Source of the DNA: Siphonodentalium dalli
Lineage: Eukaryota; Mollusca; Scaphopoda; Gadilida; Siphonodentaliidae
Direction: 5' to 3'
NCBI GenBank assembly: GCA_032622095.1
Contig: CP136062.1
Location: 14,967,710 to 15,031,709, forward strand
DNA length: 64,000 nt
Below are positions 1 through 12,401 of the stretch, piece after piece. The notes under the pieces were generated by a model. That model did not search any database. It was given only the letters and a program-made list of their open reading frames with translations, and had not been told where the DNA came from. The stretch's first letter is position 1; each line of letters begins with the position of its first letter. The position numbers and the translations under genes are program-made.

Positions 1-339
1 TATTCTTAAAATGACAGAGTTCAGCGCGTAATTATATTTTAGATCGAAGAAATTGAATTTGTTTTCGATAATAAATTTGCAGCGTGGACAGGTCATCGAG
101 TGCGCTCAATTTGTAAACAAAGTTTTGTCAATAGTCGTTTTGGTCAAACTATCCATTTTTAGACCGGGATAGCAGATCATAATAGTAGCTAAGATGTATT
201 TAGATAGAATTATCAAAAGAATTTGACCGATCAGGGTAGATTTTAAGAGAATCGAGTGGAGAAATCTTGGTGATAATTCCAGAAAATAAAAATGGAGGAG
301 AAACACAATTAAACTACCACAATGCACTTCACTAAACTA

Positions 340-787
340 GGGGTTCCCAATGGGTTACACATTATTTTCAGTCTATCAGATTATTTATATTTTCAACAAC
401 AAGTGACTTTAAGTTTACAATTTCAGCCTGTCCTGACTCTATCGATACGATTTATCACATTTTCAAAAAACATATTGTACACCGGTGGCGTTAACTTTAC
501 AATTTAAGCATCTACGTGATTCTATCGGTACGATTGAGTAAGGTACAAATAAAAATATAAAAAAATACACCAGGGGCTCCCAATAGGTGATATATTATTT
601 TCAGGCTATCAGAGTATTTATATTTTCAACAACATATTATTACACCGGTGACTTTAAGTTTACAATTTCAGCCTGTCCTGACCCTATGGATACGATTTAT
701 CAAAAACGTATTATACACCGGTGCCGTTAACTTTACAATTTCAGCATATACGTGATTCTATTGGTACGATTGAGTAAGGTACAAAAA
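340..787. repeat. Tandem duplication of a ~233-bp unit
   Basis: Two diverged direct copies begin at about 340 and 573. Both contain an 'acaccggtg.cgttaacttt' phrase and end in 'ggtacgattgagtaaggtac'. The short ORFs inside are not conserved between the copies, so I read this as noncoding repeat. A 17-base piece of the unit recurs at the start of the methyltransferase exon near 42160, possibly by chance. Confidence 0.75.
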
Positions 788-1073
788 ATCTCCAAGAATA
801 CATTCGCCCTGTCCACCACACAATATCAAAATCACAGAAACTAGATACACCACATGTGGCGTAATAAGATATCTGATATTGCTCATTTGTGAAATACTGG
901 GCAACGGTTTTCTGATTGAGACACATGATGACTGATGTGTCTGCAATGGCACATGGGTGCATAAGGTGTATAGGTCCTCCTAGCCATTGTTTCCACGGTC
1001 GATTGAGCTTGATATTGATGCGAGACATGTCGATTGCCCGTGATCCATCCCGTTACTTGCAATGGTACGTTTT

Positions 1074-1874
1074 TATGGGAGGCCCTTTTCACATTTATTA
1101 TTTATTTAAGCTCAAATATTTGCGCTTGGTGCGCGAATAACCTCTATCATTTGCGCTTATTTACGCCTAACTGGAAATCATTTGCGCTTAAGAGCAAATA
1201 GATCATATTTACGCTTAAGCACAAATAAAAATTAATATACATTGATTCCTCCTTGAATTAATTTAAATGGCACAGGCCTAAACACATCACTAAAGTTGAT
1301 ATAGCCCCACCATATGATGGAAACAATCCCCCAATAACCCCAAGATATTTTATGACCATGGAAATGGTAGAGATCTGTGCAGGATATGTGTCTTTTATAT
1401 AATATACTATATACTCTGGGATGGAGACACACATTCTTGGGGACAGGGATACTGATATTATGAAAATAGGGGTATTTCCCCTATTTCAAGTCAACAAGCA
1501 CACCATATGAGGGAAGCAAACCCCCAGTAACCCCTAATTTCCTATATATGGCCATGGAAATGGTATATTTCTGTGCAGGAGATGTCCCTTTAATACAATA
1601 TACATGAGCCCTGTGAGTGAGGCACCAATTCTTGGAACACCAGGGACAGAGATGCTGATATGCATATGGATTTTTTTCTTCAACTTTCCAGTCTGTATGG
1701 GGCTACTGCTATGGGCCCATGGTAATATAATATGAGATGGACTCAATCATTCACATCAGAGGGATGTAAGGATCGCAAATCGCAAATAAATTGATAGACA
1801 CATATTTGCGCTTAATTGCAAATGGTTGATGCTTAAGCGCAAATAAATAATAAATGTGAAAAGGCCCTCCCATA
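1074..1874. mobile_element. 801-bp non-autonomous TIR element (TATGGGAGGCC family)
   Basis: The left end TATGGGAGGCCCTTTTCACA is mirrored at the right end by its reverse complement, with arms of about 35 bp. The flanks carry CGTTTT on both sides (1068-1073 and 1875-1880), a likely 6-bp target duplication. Just inside both ends lie palindromic GCGCTTAAGCGC-like motifs. The centre holds two diverged direct copies of roughly 170 bp (about 1305-1480 and 1501-1660) sharing 'gaccatggaaatggta'-type sequence. No transposase is visible, so the element is non-autonomous. Related ends occur near 2240, 17688, 19213 and 19500. Confidence 0.8.
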
Positions 1875-2196
1875 CGTTTTGCTTACCTCATAGGGTTTAC
1901 TTATTAATTTAAATCAGGGAAAAACCCCTATTTTCATATTATCAGCATCCCTGTATCAAAAGTGCTATCGCAAAAGTCCCAACTATTATATACAGATGAT
2001 AATATAATACTATCACAAGTCGCTCCAACCAAAACAGAAGATAATACTATTGCGAGTCAGCCATTTTGATAAAGAAGTCTGGCTAGCTCCCCACCCATCC
2101 AGACCAATGAAATCAAAAGGTGATATGTCAATAGGAGTTAACGTTAAGTTAGGGATAAACCTATTTATTATCATGGGTGTTTAGTTACATATAACC

Positions 2197-2269
2197 ATGA
2201 ATTGTGCTTAAGTGCAATTAATAGCGCTTAAGCACAATTCATTATTAAATGTGAATTTGGCCTCCCATA
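2197..2269. mobile_element. Solo end of the GGGAGGCC TIR family
   Basis: The stretch reads 'gaattgtgcttaagtgcaat', then 'gcgcttaagcac', then 'aatgtgaatttggcctccc'. This is the right-hand end of the family seen complete at 19213-19296. No matching left end is seen nearby, so this is a remnant. Confidence 0.6.
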
Positions 2270-2356
2270 AAAACAACTATCATGGCACTTGGGTCCGTGA
2301 AGTTAGCACAACATTCATTCAACATTCGTGTGAAGTTGGCACAACAATCAACATTC

Positions 2357-2590
2357 GTTCAACATCCGATTTTTTCAACGTGAATGTATTAAGTGGGTCG
2401 TATACATAGCATGCACACATATGAATAATTAGAGTATTCGATACTTCGATGCTCATTTTTGAGCAATTTTAACATTCGATTATTCTTGTACATAAATTGT
2501 TTGTAACGTTAATGGATTTAGTGGGTCGTATACATGTATATAGCACTCCTATCAAAATGAGTATTGGATACTTTGATGCTCATTTTTGAG
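2357..2590. repeat. Two direct copies of a ~115-bp repeat left of the satellite
   Basis: Copies at about 2357-2470 and 2470-2590 share 'aagtgggtcgtatacat' or a close variant and 'gatgctcatttttgag'. A third copy follows the satellite at 6462-6620, so the 35-bp array is embedded in, or expanded between, these direct repeats. Confidence 0.75.
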
Positions 2591-2624
2591 GAATTTCAAT
2601 TCCGGAGGAGAGAGAGGGGCACAT

Positions 2625-5600
2625 CATATATGCATGATCGGATCGGGCCCATATAATGGCATATATGCATGATCGGATCGGGCCCATATAATGGTATATA
2701 TGCATGATCGGATCGGGCCCATATAATGGCATATATGCATGATCGGATCGGGCCCATATAATGGTATATATGCATGATCGGATCGGGCCCATATAATGGC
2801 ATATATGCATGATCGGATCGGGCCCATATAATGGCATATATGCATGACCGGATCGGGCCCATATAATGGCATATATGCATGATCGGATCGCGGCGGATCG
2901 GGCCCATATAATGGCATATACGCATGATCGCCGCGGCTGATCGGGCCCATATAATGGCATATATGCATGATCGGATCGGGCCCATATAATGGCATATATG
3001 CATGATCGGATCGGGCCCATATAATGGCATATATGCATGATCGGATCGGGCCCATATAATGGTATATATGCATGATCGGATCGGGTCCATATAATGGCAT
3101 ATATGCATGATCGGATCTGGCCCATATAATGGCATATATGCATGATCGGATCGGGCCCATATAATGGCATATACGCATGATCGGATCGCGGCGGATCGGG
3201 CCCATATAATGGCATATATGCATGATCGGATCGGGCCCATATAATGGCATATATGCATGATCGGATCGGGCCCATATAATGGCATATACGCATGATCGCC
3301 GCGGCGGATCGGGCCCATATAATGGCATATATGCATGATCGGATCGGGCCCATATAATGGCATATATGCATGATCGGATCGGGCCCATATAATGGCATAT
3401 GTGCATGATCGGATCGGGCCCATATAATGGCATATATGCATGATCGGATCGGGCCCATATAATGGCATATATGCATGATCGGATCGGGCCCATATAATGG
3501 TATATATGCATGATCGGATCGGGCCCATATAATGGCATATATGCATGATCGGATCGGGCCCATATATGCATGACCGGATCGGGCCCATATAATGGCATAA
3601 ATGCATGATCGGATCGCGGCGGATCGGGCCCATATAATGGCATATACGCATGATCGCCGCGGCGGATCGGGCCCATATAATGGCATATATGCATGATCGG
3701 ATCGGGCCCATATAATGGCATATATGCATGATCGGATCGGGCCCAAATAATGGCATATATGCATGATCGGATCGGTCCCATATAATGGCATATATGCATG
3801 ATCGGATCGGGTCCATATAATGGCATATATGCATGATCGGATCGGGCCCATATAATGGCATATATGCATGATCGGATCGGTCCCATATAATGGCATTTAT
3901 GCATGATCGGATCGGGCCCATATAATGGCATATATGCATGATCGGATCGGGCCCATATAATGGCATATATGCATGATCGGATCGGGCCCATATAATGGTA
4001 TATATGCATGATCGGATCGGGCCCATATAATGGCATATATGCATGATCGGATCGGGCCCATATAATGGCATATATGCATGATCGGATCGGGCCCATATAA
4101 TGGCATATATGCATGATCGGATCGGGCCCATATAATGGCATATATGCATGATCGGATCGGGCCCATATAATGGCATATATGCATGATCGGATCGGGCCCA
4201 TATAATGGTATATATGCATGATCGGATCGGGCCCGTATAATGGCATATATGCATGATCGGATTGGCCCATATAATGGCATATATGCATGATCGGATCGGG
4301 CCCATATAATGGTATATATGTATGATCGGATCGGGCCCATATAATGGCATATATGCATGATCGGATCGGGCCCATATAATGGCATATATGCATGACCGGA
4401 TCGGGCCCATATAATGGCATAAATGCATGATCGGATCGCGGCGGATCGGGCCCATATAATGGCATATACGCATGATCGCCGCGGCGGATCGGGCCCATAT
4501 AATGGCATATATGCATGATCGGATCGGGCCCATATAATGGCATATATTCATGATCGGATCGGGCCCATATAATGGCATATATGCATGATCGGATCGGGCC
4601 CATATAATGGTATATATGCATGATCGGATCGGGTCCATATAATGGCATATATGCATGATCGGATCTGGCCCATATAATGGCATATATGCATGATCGGATC
4701 TGGCCCATATAATGGCATATATGCATGATCGGATCGGGCCCATATAATGGCATATATGCATGATCGGATCGGGCCCATATAATGGTATATATGCATGATC
4801 GGGTCGGGCCCGTACAATGGCATATATGCATGATCGGATCGGGCCCATATAATGGCATACATGCATGATCGGATCGGGCCCATATAATGGCATATATGCA
4901 TGATCGGATCGGGCCCATATAATGGCATATATGCATGATCGGATCGGGCCCATACAATGGCATATATGCATGATCGGATCGGGCCCATATAATGGCATAT
5001 ATGCATGATCGGATCGGGCCCATATAATGGCATATAGGCATGATCGGATCGGGCCCATATAATGGCATATATGCACGATCAGATCGGGCCCATATAATGG
5101 TATATATGCATGATCGGATCGGGCCCATATAATGGCATATATGCATGATCGGATCGGGCCCATATAATGGCATATATGCATGATCGGATCGGGCCCATAT
5201 AATGGCATATATGCATGATCGGATCGGGCCCATATAATGGCATATATGCATGATCGGATCGGTCCCATATAATGGCATATATGCATGATCGGATCGGTCC
5301 CATATAATGGCATATATGCATGATCGGATCGGGCCCATATAATGGCATATATGCATGATCGGATCGGGCCCATATAATGGTATATATGCATGATCGGATC
5401 GGGTCCATATAATGGCATATATGCATGATCGGATCTGGCCCATATAATGGCATATATGCATGATCGGATCTGGCCCATATAATGGCATATATGCATGATC
5501 GGATCGGGCCCATATAATGGCATATATGCATGATCGGATCGGCCCCATATAATGGCATATATGCATGATCGGATCGGGCCCATATAATGGCATATATGCA

Positions 5601-6369
5601 TGATCGGATCGGGCCCATATAATGGCATATATGCATGATCGGATCGGGCCCATATAATGGCATATATGCATGATCGGATCGGTCCCATATAATGGCATAT
5701 ATGCATGATCGGATCGGTCCCATATAATGGCATATATGCATGATCGGATCGGGCCCATATAATGGCATATATGCATGATCGGATCGGGCCCATATATTGG
5801 TATATATGCATGATCGGATCGGGCCCATATAATGGCATATATGCATGATCGGATCGGGCCCATATAATGGCATATATGCATGATCGGATCGGGCCCATAT
5901 AATGGCATATATGCATGATCGGATCGGGCCCATATAATGGCATATATGCATGATCGGATCGGGCCCATATAATGGCATATATGCATGATCGGATCGGGCC
6001 AATATAATGGTATATATGCATGATCGGATCGGGCCCATATAATGGCATATATGCATGATCGGATCGGGCCCATATAATGGCATATATGCATGATCGGATC
6101 GGGCCCATATAATGGCATATATGCATGATCGGATCGGGCCCATATAATGGCATATATGCATGATCGGATCGGGCCCATATAATGGCATATATGCATGATC
6201 GGATCGGGCCCATATAATGGCATATATGCATGATCGGATCGGGCCCATATAATGGCATATATGCATGATCGGATCGGGCCCATATAATGGCATTATGCAT
6301 GATCGGATCGGGCCCATATAATGGCATATATGCATGATCGGATCGGGCCCATATAATGGCATATATGCA
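2625..6369. repeat. 35-bp satellite array, ~107 copies
   Basis: The unit can be read as catatatgcatgatcggatc followed by gggcccatataatgg, 35 bp in all, repeated head to tail for about 3.7 kb. Most copies differ by zero to two substitutions. Rare variants carry inserted cgcggcgg or cgccgcgg blocks (near 2890, 2930, 3190, 3297, 3615, 3655, 4437 and 4475) and recur in similar order, which suggests higher-order units of roughly 0.7-0.8 kb. The reverse complement has no stop codon in any frame and 35 is not a multiple of 3. All three minus frames therefore stay open for kilobases and translate to the same 35-residue repeat. I do not call a gene here. Confidence 0.95.
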
Positions 6370-6461
6370 GGGATTGTACCCTGATGGTACCTTAAGTCTA
6401 CATAGGGCCCATGACTAGCAGCATGTGTGGTTTTCGCTGGCGAATGTTGAACAGAAAGAAC

Positions 6462-6620
6462 ATTCAACATTCGTTCAACATTCGTGTGAAGTATGCACAA
6501 CATTCAACATTCGATTTTTCTTGTACATAAGTTTTTTCTTTAACGTGAATGGATTAAGTGGGTCGTATATATAGCACTCCTATCAAAATTAGAGTATTCG
6601 ATACTTCGATGCTCATTAGT
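6462..6620. repeat. Third copy of the satellite-flanking repeat
   Basis: It shares 'aagtgggtcgtata', 'agcactcctatcaaaat' and 'gatacttcgatgctcatt' with 2357-2590 in the same orientation. It marks the right boundary of the satellite region. Confidence 0.75.
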
Positions 6621-6639
6621 TCCAGCTTAACCTGAGTTC

Positions 6640-7890
6640 CTCTTGTGACATCATAGCCGTACAAACACGTCCTCCATCAGTAATTCTTGATGTGTGCATG
6701 TCAATTTTATCTATACTAAGTAGGCACAGGTCTGAAAAAATCTTGATATAGTTAGGGAACGTACTTGCTTCAGAAATTTGCCACTGCATGGGAATTAAGG
6801 GAACCTTACAATTACAATTTCATGAAGTTGTGGGCTGTAAAAATACCAGGTGTATGTCCAGTTTGACCTTGGTTCACCCAGAGTTGGCCTAAACTACACA
6901 CATGTTTTTGGACATTCCCAATACATGAATACAGGAAATAAACTTAGAGTTAAATCAAAAGTTTATTTGGACGAAATGCATCACAATCTGTGAAAAAAAA
7001 GATTTACAAAACAAATATTTGGAAGAACTCACTCACAATACCCCACGGGGATAAAATGAAAGACAAGACAGTGTGGTTTAGTACAACATGAATGTATAGG
7101 TCTTTTATGAATGTTTCTTTGATTCTATATACAAATGAAGGGACAAAATTAACCGAAGAGCATCTTAAAGTGGTACTGTATGTTCCGCTTCGGTATCGGC
7201 CTATCGGGTTAATAACACCAAGACATAAGATATCAATGGAATGGTCTTTCAACACTTCCCACAGCTATCCCACATGTTTGCAATCAATGTTTTATCATGT
7301 TTCTTGAGATTTGAGGTAGCGTTTGCGCAAAGGGGGGGGGGGTGGTTTTCGGAGAATATTTGCACGCTTTCTGAAACTTTATGGGGAACCCCAAACATCT
7401 CGCGAGGTGGTAAATTAAATACTTTGTTACGTTATATCTAGCCATTTCCATGTATTTGGGGTTTGTTGGTACTAAATATTTTTGCCAAAGCTACCAAAAA
7501 TAAAATATAGCCTTGGTATGTTTAGAGCTCAATTGCCGAGTTGTCATTACTGATTGGCAGAGTTTCCATTGTTGCTTGCAGTGCGTGTATAAAACACATG
7601 AAGTAAGCCACATTGGAAGCATTATCTTTGACATTCGAGGAAAAATGGGGACAATGTTTGCAATTTAGGCAGGAGTCTTATTTTTGTGACAAGGATTGGT
7701 TACACCATACATGTTATTCCTGGCGCTGTAGGGCGCAGGGACATTCAAAAATGATCGGGCTACTGAGCAAATGTCAAATATATGGTACATGTAGCTACCG
7801 ATTCATTGAGGCTTAAATACACCAAAATGCCGGTGGTATCTATTGGGGGGGGGGCGAAAAGGCTCATTTATCAGAGTTTTCATGCTCATC
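6640..7890. other. Anonymous AT-rich sequence
   Basis: No gene or recognisable repeat is seen. There are G homopolymer runs near 7332 and 7846. Short ORFs (for example 7092-7307 and 7613-7816) lack recognisable motifs or codon bias. Confidence 0.5.
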
Positions 7891-7899
7891 GGCAGATGT

Positions 7900-8548
7900 T
7901 CAAGCTCATCGGCAGATGCATCGATTACACGGTGTGTCTGTGGCAATTTAATTTGCTATGAAAATCAAATTAATAAACACAACCAAATCAATGAATGAGT
8001 GTGTATAAAAGTGGGGACTATTGATTTAAACTTAACAACTGGGTACTTATTCAAATATCCAGACACTTGTGTTGATTATCACTATAAATTAGGGACATGT
8101 CCAAAAATGGCTACAAGAACATTAAGTTAATTTGACTATTTCAAGCATAAATATCTCACTATCTCACTGCATGCAAATTTTCAAAAGACAATCAATGAGT
8201 GAGCCCATATTATCTTAAAAGGTTCCATATGATTATAGCATTTGTTTATCGCAAGTTAGTTCAAATATTATAGAAATTGTAGCATACCTTCAAGGCCAAG
8301 AGTTGCTTTAAGTTAATATTAATCAGAGAGAAGTATACATGTCATTTAGAAATCTACTTCCCAATGAACAATACATATGTGGCAATTTAATTTGCTATGA
8401 AGAAGATAAAATTAACAAACACAACCAAATCAATGAATTACAGTGTGTAAGAGTGGGGACTGTGGATTTAAACTGATCTGGGAACTTATCTAAATCACTA
8501 TACATTAGAGACATGTTCCAAACCGGCTACAAGAACCTTACTAGTAAG
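7900..8548. repeat. Dispersed repeat block, 'B' units
   Basis: Two copies of a unit of roughly 230 bp contain 'tgtggcaatttaatttgcta', 'aacacaaccaaatcaatga' and 'gtggggact'. The unit recurs at 10200 and 11877, with a related copy at 13890. A companion 'A' unit, which contains much of B in reverse complement, occurs at 9958, 10430, 13216 and 13759. The right edge is interrupted by the TTAA element starting at 8549. Confidence 0.75.
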
Positions 8549-9957
8549 TTAACCCTTTACCCAACAGAAGGGCCATGTGCCAATGCATTCTCTTATATAT
8601 GCGAGTCGACCATAGGTCGCCTCGCATATACTCGACTTGCTAGGTTCTCTGCCGTCCATCCAACGTTATGCATGTCCCGGCTATGGGAAAATTGTCGCAT
8701 ATATCCAGCCCATAAAAAATCATATCTACTTATTGCACGCCTTATTTGTATCCTGGAAACAAATGAGGAAACCTGCGTATTATGTGACAACAAACATACA
8801 GATCTTGTAAAACATGCCTTAATTGAATGTTCTTCCATTTGCGACGATCGAAATACCTTTGAATTCGAGCTACTGAACTTGTTTGATGTAGATATTTATA
8901 TGCAGTATGACAAACTGGATGTAGAATCCAAAACGCGCGTTCTACTTACAGGTCTACATGACAATATATATTGTTCGTCCGAAGAAGAAAATAAACTAAT
9001 AGACTTTTTCGTGAACAAAGCTGCATTCCTCTGGAGAGTATATGTTGATCGACTGACGCCAAGTCCTGACTAGGTCTCCCAAACCTTCATATAAAATCTA
9101 TCATAGCATGCAGTTATATGCGTGTTCGTAATATCTGTGTATTGTTTTACCAGTAGGTACATTTGTCTGTATGTACGTCTGCCGTTTGTTTGTTTGTCTC
9201 GTATGCCTGCTTGTCTGACTGTCGTCTGTATGTCTGTAAGTACGATATGGCTATATACATGAGCGGTGCTGGGGGGAATGGTCGGCTCCGAGTCGGTAAG
9301 ACTGCACAAAGGCATTGGCGTTTGTGGGTCTTCCAGAGAGAGAGATCCCTGATTTGGGTCCAACTCCGGCTTGGTCGTCTCGGAGTATGCTATTCCTCTG
9401 TCTGTAAGTACGATATGGCTGTAGAATGGAATGTCTACTTTATATAGTGCATGAGTGTGTATATGTGCATGTGTAGTTAGTTCATCATACATATTGAGAC
9501 ATGTGTTGTTAATATGTTTGTAATCTTAAATTTCTTATACACTGTATTATGTACCAAATTGTGTTTGTTCTCATAATATTAACATTTATATATGAATCTC
9601 CATACATGGAGGATAATAAAGATATATATATATATATATATATAAGAGAATGCATTGGCTTAACACATTAAAAATTATAAAATTGTTAAAGAATGTAAGA
9701 AAAAATGGTAAAAAGTGTTAAAAAAGATTTTTTTAGGCCAATGCATTCTCTTATATATGCGAGGCGACCTATGGTCGACTCGCATATATAAGAGAATGCA
9801 TTGGCACAGGGCATAACTGTAACTATCACAATGTGGCCAAGGAGCCGGTTCCAATGATATCCATATTTGTATGGTTCTACTGAGACAGACCGAAGATATT
9901 TTAGGCTGCTGAAGCTTTATTTGGCCGGTTTTTGCCGTTTTGTTGGTAAAGGGTTAA
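8549..9957. mobile_element. piggyBac-like foldback MITE, copy 1, interrupted by a LINE
   Basis: The ends are TTAACCCTTTACCCAACA and its reverse complement (one base missing at the right), bounded by TTAA as in piggyBac-type elements. Inside lie two ~70-nt hairpins built on gccaatgcattctcttata and its complement, separated by about 95 bp. This copy is in opposite orientation to the intact one at 12460-12859. The first hairpin is broken after 8630 and resumes at about 9641, and the gap is a truncated LINE. The TTAA target lies inside the dispersed A/B repeat. The order of events is therefore A/B repeat, then this element, then the LINE. Confidence 0.85.
8631..9640 (+). pseudogene. 5'-truncated LINE: C-terminal ORF2 fragment and 3' tail
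   Basis: The frame ending at 9073 encodes the C-terminal end of a non-LTR retrotransposon polyprotein. It has a CxxC...HxxxxC zinc-knuckle-like motif (CVLCDNKHTDLVKHALIEC), then a helical segment ending KAAFLWRVY before the stop. The reverse transcriptase core is absent. The 3' UTR runs to 'gataataaagatatatat', a short TA-rich tail. The upstream part of the open frame (8513-8630) is read-through into the host foldback element and is not LINE. Insertion in a TATA stretch hides the exact target duplication. A similar C-terminal fragment lies at 46514-46870. I do not assign a clade. Confidence 0.75.
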
Positions 9958-10721
9958 TCTTTTCAGAGAGGAGCATGTATTCATTTAGAAATCAACTTTC
10001 CGCTGAATACATTTGTGGCATTGTAGTTTGTGGTAAAGAATGTTTAATGATAATCAACTTAAAAGTTCCCAGTTGTTAAGTTTAAATCAATAGTCCCCAC
10101 TTGTAAACACTGTATTCATTGACTTGGTTGTGTTTGTTAATTTTAGAGACATGTCCGAAATGGCTACCGGGTACAAGCACATTAAGTTAATATTTATCAG
10201 AGAGAAGTATACATGTCATTTAGAAATCTACATCCCAATGAACAATACATATGTGGCAATTTAATTTGCTATGAAGAAGATACAATTAACAAACACAACC
10301 AAATCAATGAATTACAGTGTGTAAGAGTGGGGACTGTGGATAGCTTAACTGGGAAGTTATTTAAATATCCAGACACTTTTGTTGGTTATCACAAACTATA
10401 ATTTAGAAACATGTCCGAAAATGGCTACAATAATCTCAAATTAATCCTTTCAGAGAGCAGCATGTACTTCATTTAGAAATCAACTTTCAACTGAATTCAT
10501 TTGTTACATTGTAGTTTGTGATAAAGAATGTAATAATGATAATCAACTTAAATGCCTGGAGCTTTGGATAAGTTCCCAGTTGTTAAGTTTAAATCCATAG
10601 TCCCCACTTGTACACACTGTATTCATGGACTCGGTTGTGTTTGTTAATTTTAGAGACATGTCCAAAAATGGCTACAAGAACATTAAGTTAATATTTATCA
10701 GAGAGAATCATACACATCATT
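9958..10721. repeat. Dispersed repeat block, alternating A and B units
   Basis: The order is A (from 9958), B (from about 10200), A (from about 10430) and the start of B, cut at about 10721. The A unit carries 'tagtccccacttgta' and 'gttgtgtttgttaatttt', the reverse complement of the central part of B. Adjacent units can therefore pair with each other. Confidence 0.75.
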
Positions 10722-11876
10722 TAACAAGAGCACGCCGTCGGGGCGTGTGCACAATATGCCCTTACTGGAGTAAAGTGGGGTAAGGTTTAATTCATTCGTT
10801 TGAAACTTGGTTCAGTTCACTCGATTCAATCTAAAGTTATCATCTGGAAACCGCATATCAGGTCAAATGTGAGTCGAAAAAGGGACATAACGCAGTCAAA
10901 ATCATGCGGACAAAACCCATTATTAAAGGTACGGTTGGCCTTGGCGGTGGGTATCCTGTGAAAATATTTCCAACCGTCAAAAACCGCCACAAACAGAAAG
11001 AACATCAAAATGTAGACAGACTTTGTCCGTATACAAATAAGAAATATCGCATAAACAGTATGTTATTGCATATGGTTGACCATTGTTATGTAAACAGAAG
11101 CATAAAAAGTTACTTTTCTGGTGTTTGTTTATATTATGATGGTAAACATAAAGAGCGTTATTTGTGGGTGAATTCCTGATATGGAACTAATAAAGAGCGT
11201 TTATGCCATTTGTGTGTGATTAGCCAGTAGCATTGTGCTGTCTTCTGTAACACAATCAGGCTCTTGCTTAGGTACAATATAGTAGGTCTTTATGATAACA
11301 TGCTGTTTACGCGATGGTCATGGTATATATGAACGAAACTATATGCGTTTTACTGTTTTTTCTGTTTTCGGTGATTGGACAACTAAGGCCTCACGTGCCT
11401 TTAACTTGATCTGTATTTTGGGGTGATAAACTGACATACCGAATTTGGTTCAGTTCACTCGATTCAATCTTAAAGTTATCATCCGGAAACGACAAATCAG
11501 GTGAAATCTAAGTCGAAAAAGGGGCATAACTCTGTAAAAATCATGCGGACGAAACCCATATAAAAATTGATCTGTATTTTCCTATGTAACATACCAAATT
11601 TGGTTCAGTTCACTCAATTCAATCTAAAGTTATCATCCGGAAACCGCAAATCGGGTAAAAACTAAGTCGAAAAAGGGGCATAATTAAGTCAAAATCATGC
11701 GGACGAAACCCATATTCGAACTTGATCTGTGTTTTGGTGTGGTAAACTGTTAACATACCAAATTTGGTTCAGTTTACTCGATTCAATATAAAGTTATCAT
11801 CCGGAAACCAAATACGGACGGACGATGGACGGACAACCCATTTCCATAATACAACCTTTTTTTTCAAAAGGGCGTA
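10722..11876. mobile_element. Composite repeat with ~150-bp internal units and an ACGGACGGAC end
   Basis: This block interrupts a B unit, which resumes at 11877. It contains four copies of 'ggttcagttcactcgattca' or a near variant followed by 'aaagttatcatccggaaac' (near 10811, 11450, 11605 and 11765), and a terminal 'acggacggacgatggacgga'. Repeats of this style are ones I associate with bivalve genomes. A separate TTAA element (10923-11404) sits inside it. Confidence 0.7.
10923..11404. mobile_element. TTAA-flanked MITE (TTAAAGGYACG family), copy 1
   Basis: The ends TTAAAGGTACGGTTGGCC and GGCCTCACGTGCCTTTAA form short imperfect inverted repeats bounded by TTAA. The 482-bp body contains 'aataaagagcgtttatgcca' and 'tctgtaacacaatcaggct'. 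Two more copies lie at 31344-31848 (opposite orientation) and 57157-57682 (decayed). There is no coding capacity. The TTAA target suggests piggyBac-type mobilisation, by inference. Confidence 0.85.
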
Positions 11877-12080
11877 TAAAAATCTACTTACCAATGAACA
11901 ATACATCTGTGGAAATTTAATTTGCCATGAAGATTATAAAATTATCAAACACAACCAAATCAATGAATTACAGTGTGTAAAAGTGGGGACTATTGATTTA
12001 AACATAACTAGGAACTTATCTAAATCACTATACATTAGTGACACGTCCCGAAATGGCTACAAGAACCTTAATTTAAGGCC
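11877..12080. repeat. Dispersed B unit, resumed after the insertion
   Basis: It contains 'aatgaacaatacatctgtgg' and 'aacacaaccaaatcaatgaa', continuing the B unit interrupted at 10721. Confidence 0.7.
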
Positions 12081-12401
12081 ATACAAAATACGTTGTCTGT
12101 TTCTCAGATAAAAAATTTCTCAAGTTGAGCAGACAGGCAGGTTTATATTTTTAGTATTTATGACTGAATATCAGTGGCAGCCGCAGGCATGGGTTTTCTT
12201 GCTAAATTTAATACTGACAACTAGTGTGCAGGACTGCAGGTGGCTTTTTAACCAATAACTAATCAGTGTTAAGTAAAAAGTTTTGTTTATAATATTAAAT
12301 TGGTAACTGTTTTTATTATTATTAAACATAACATTATAGACTACTTTAACCTATGCAGATTCCATGTAATATTCTTAAAGTATTAGCCAACAAATTATAA
12401 T

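Noticed and set aside
2625-6369. CRISPR array
   Set aside because: The 35-bp units are contiguous with no unique spacers, and the sequence is eukaryotic.
2580-6503. Minus-strand ORFs of up to 1243 residues
   Set aside because: They are translations of the 35-bp satellite, open in all three frames with the same repeated peptide. There is no start context and no non-repeat domain.
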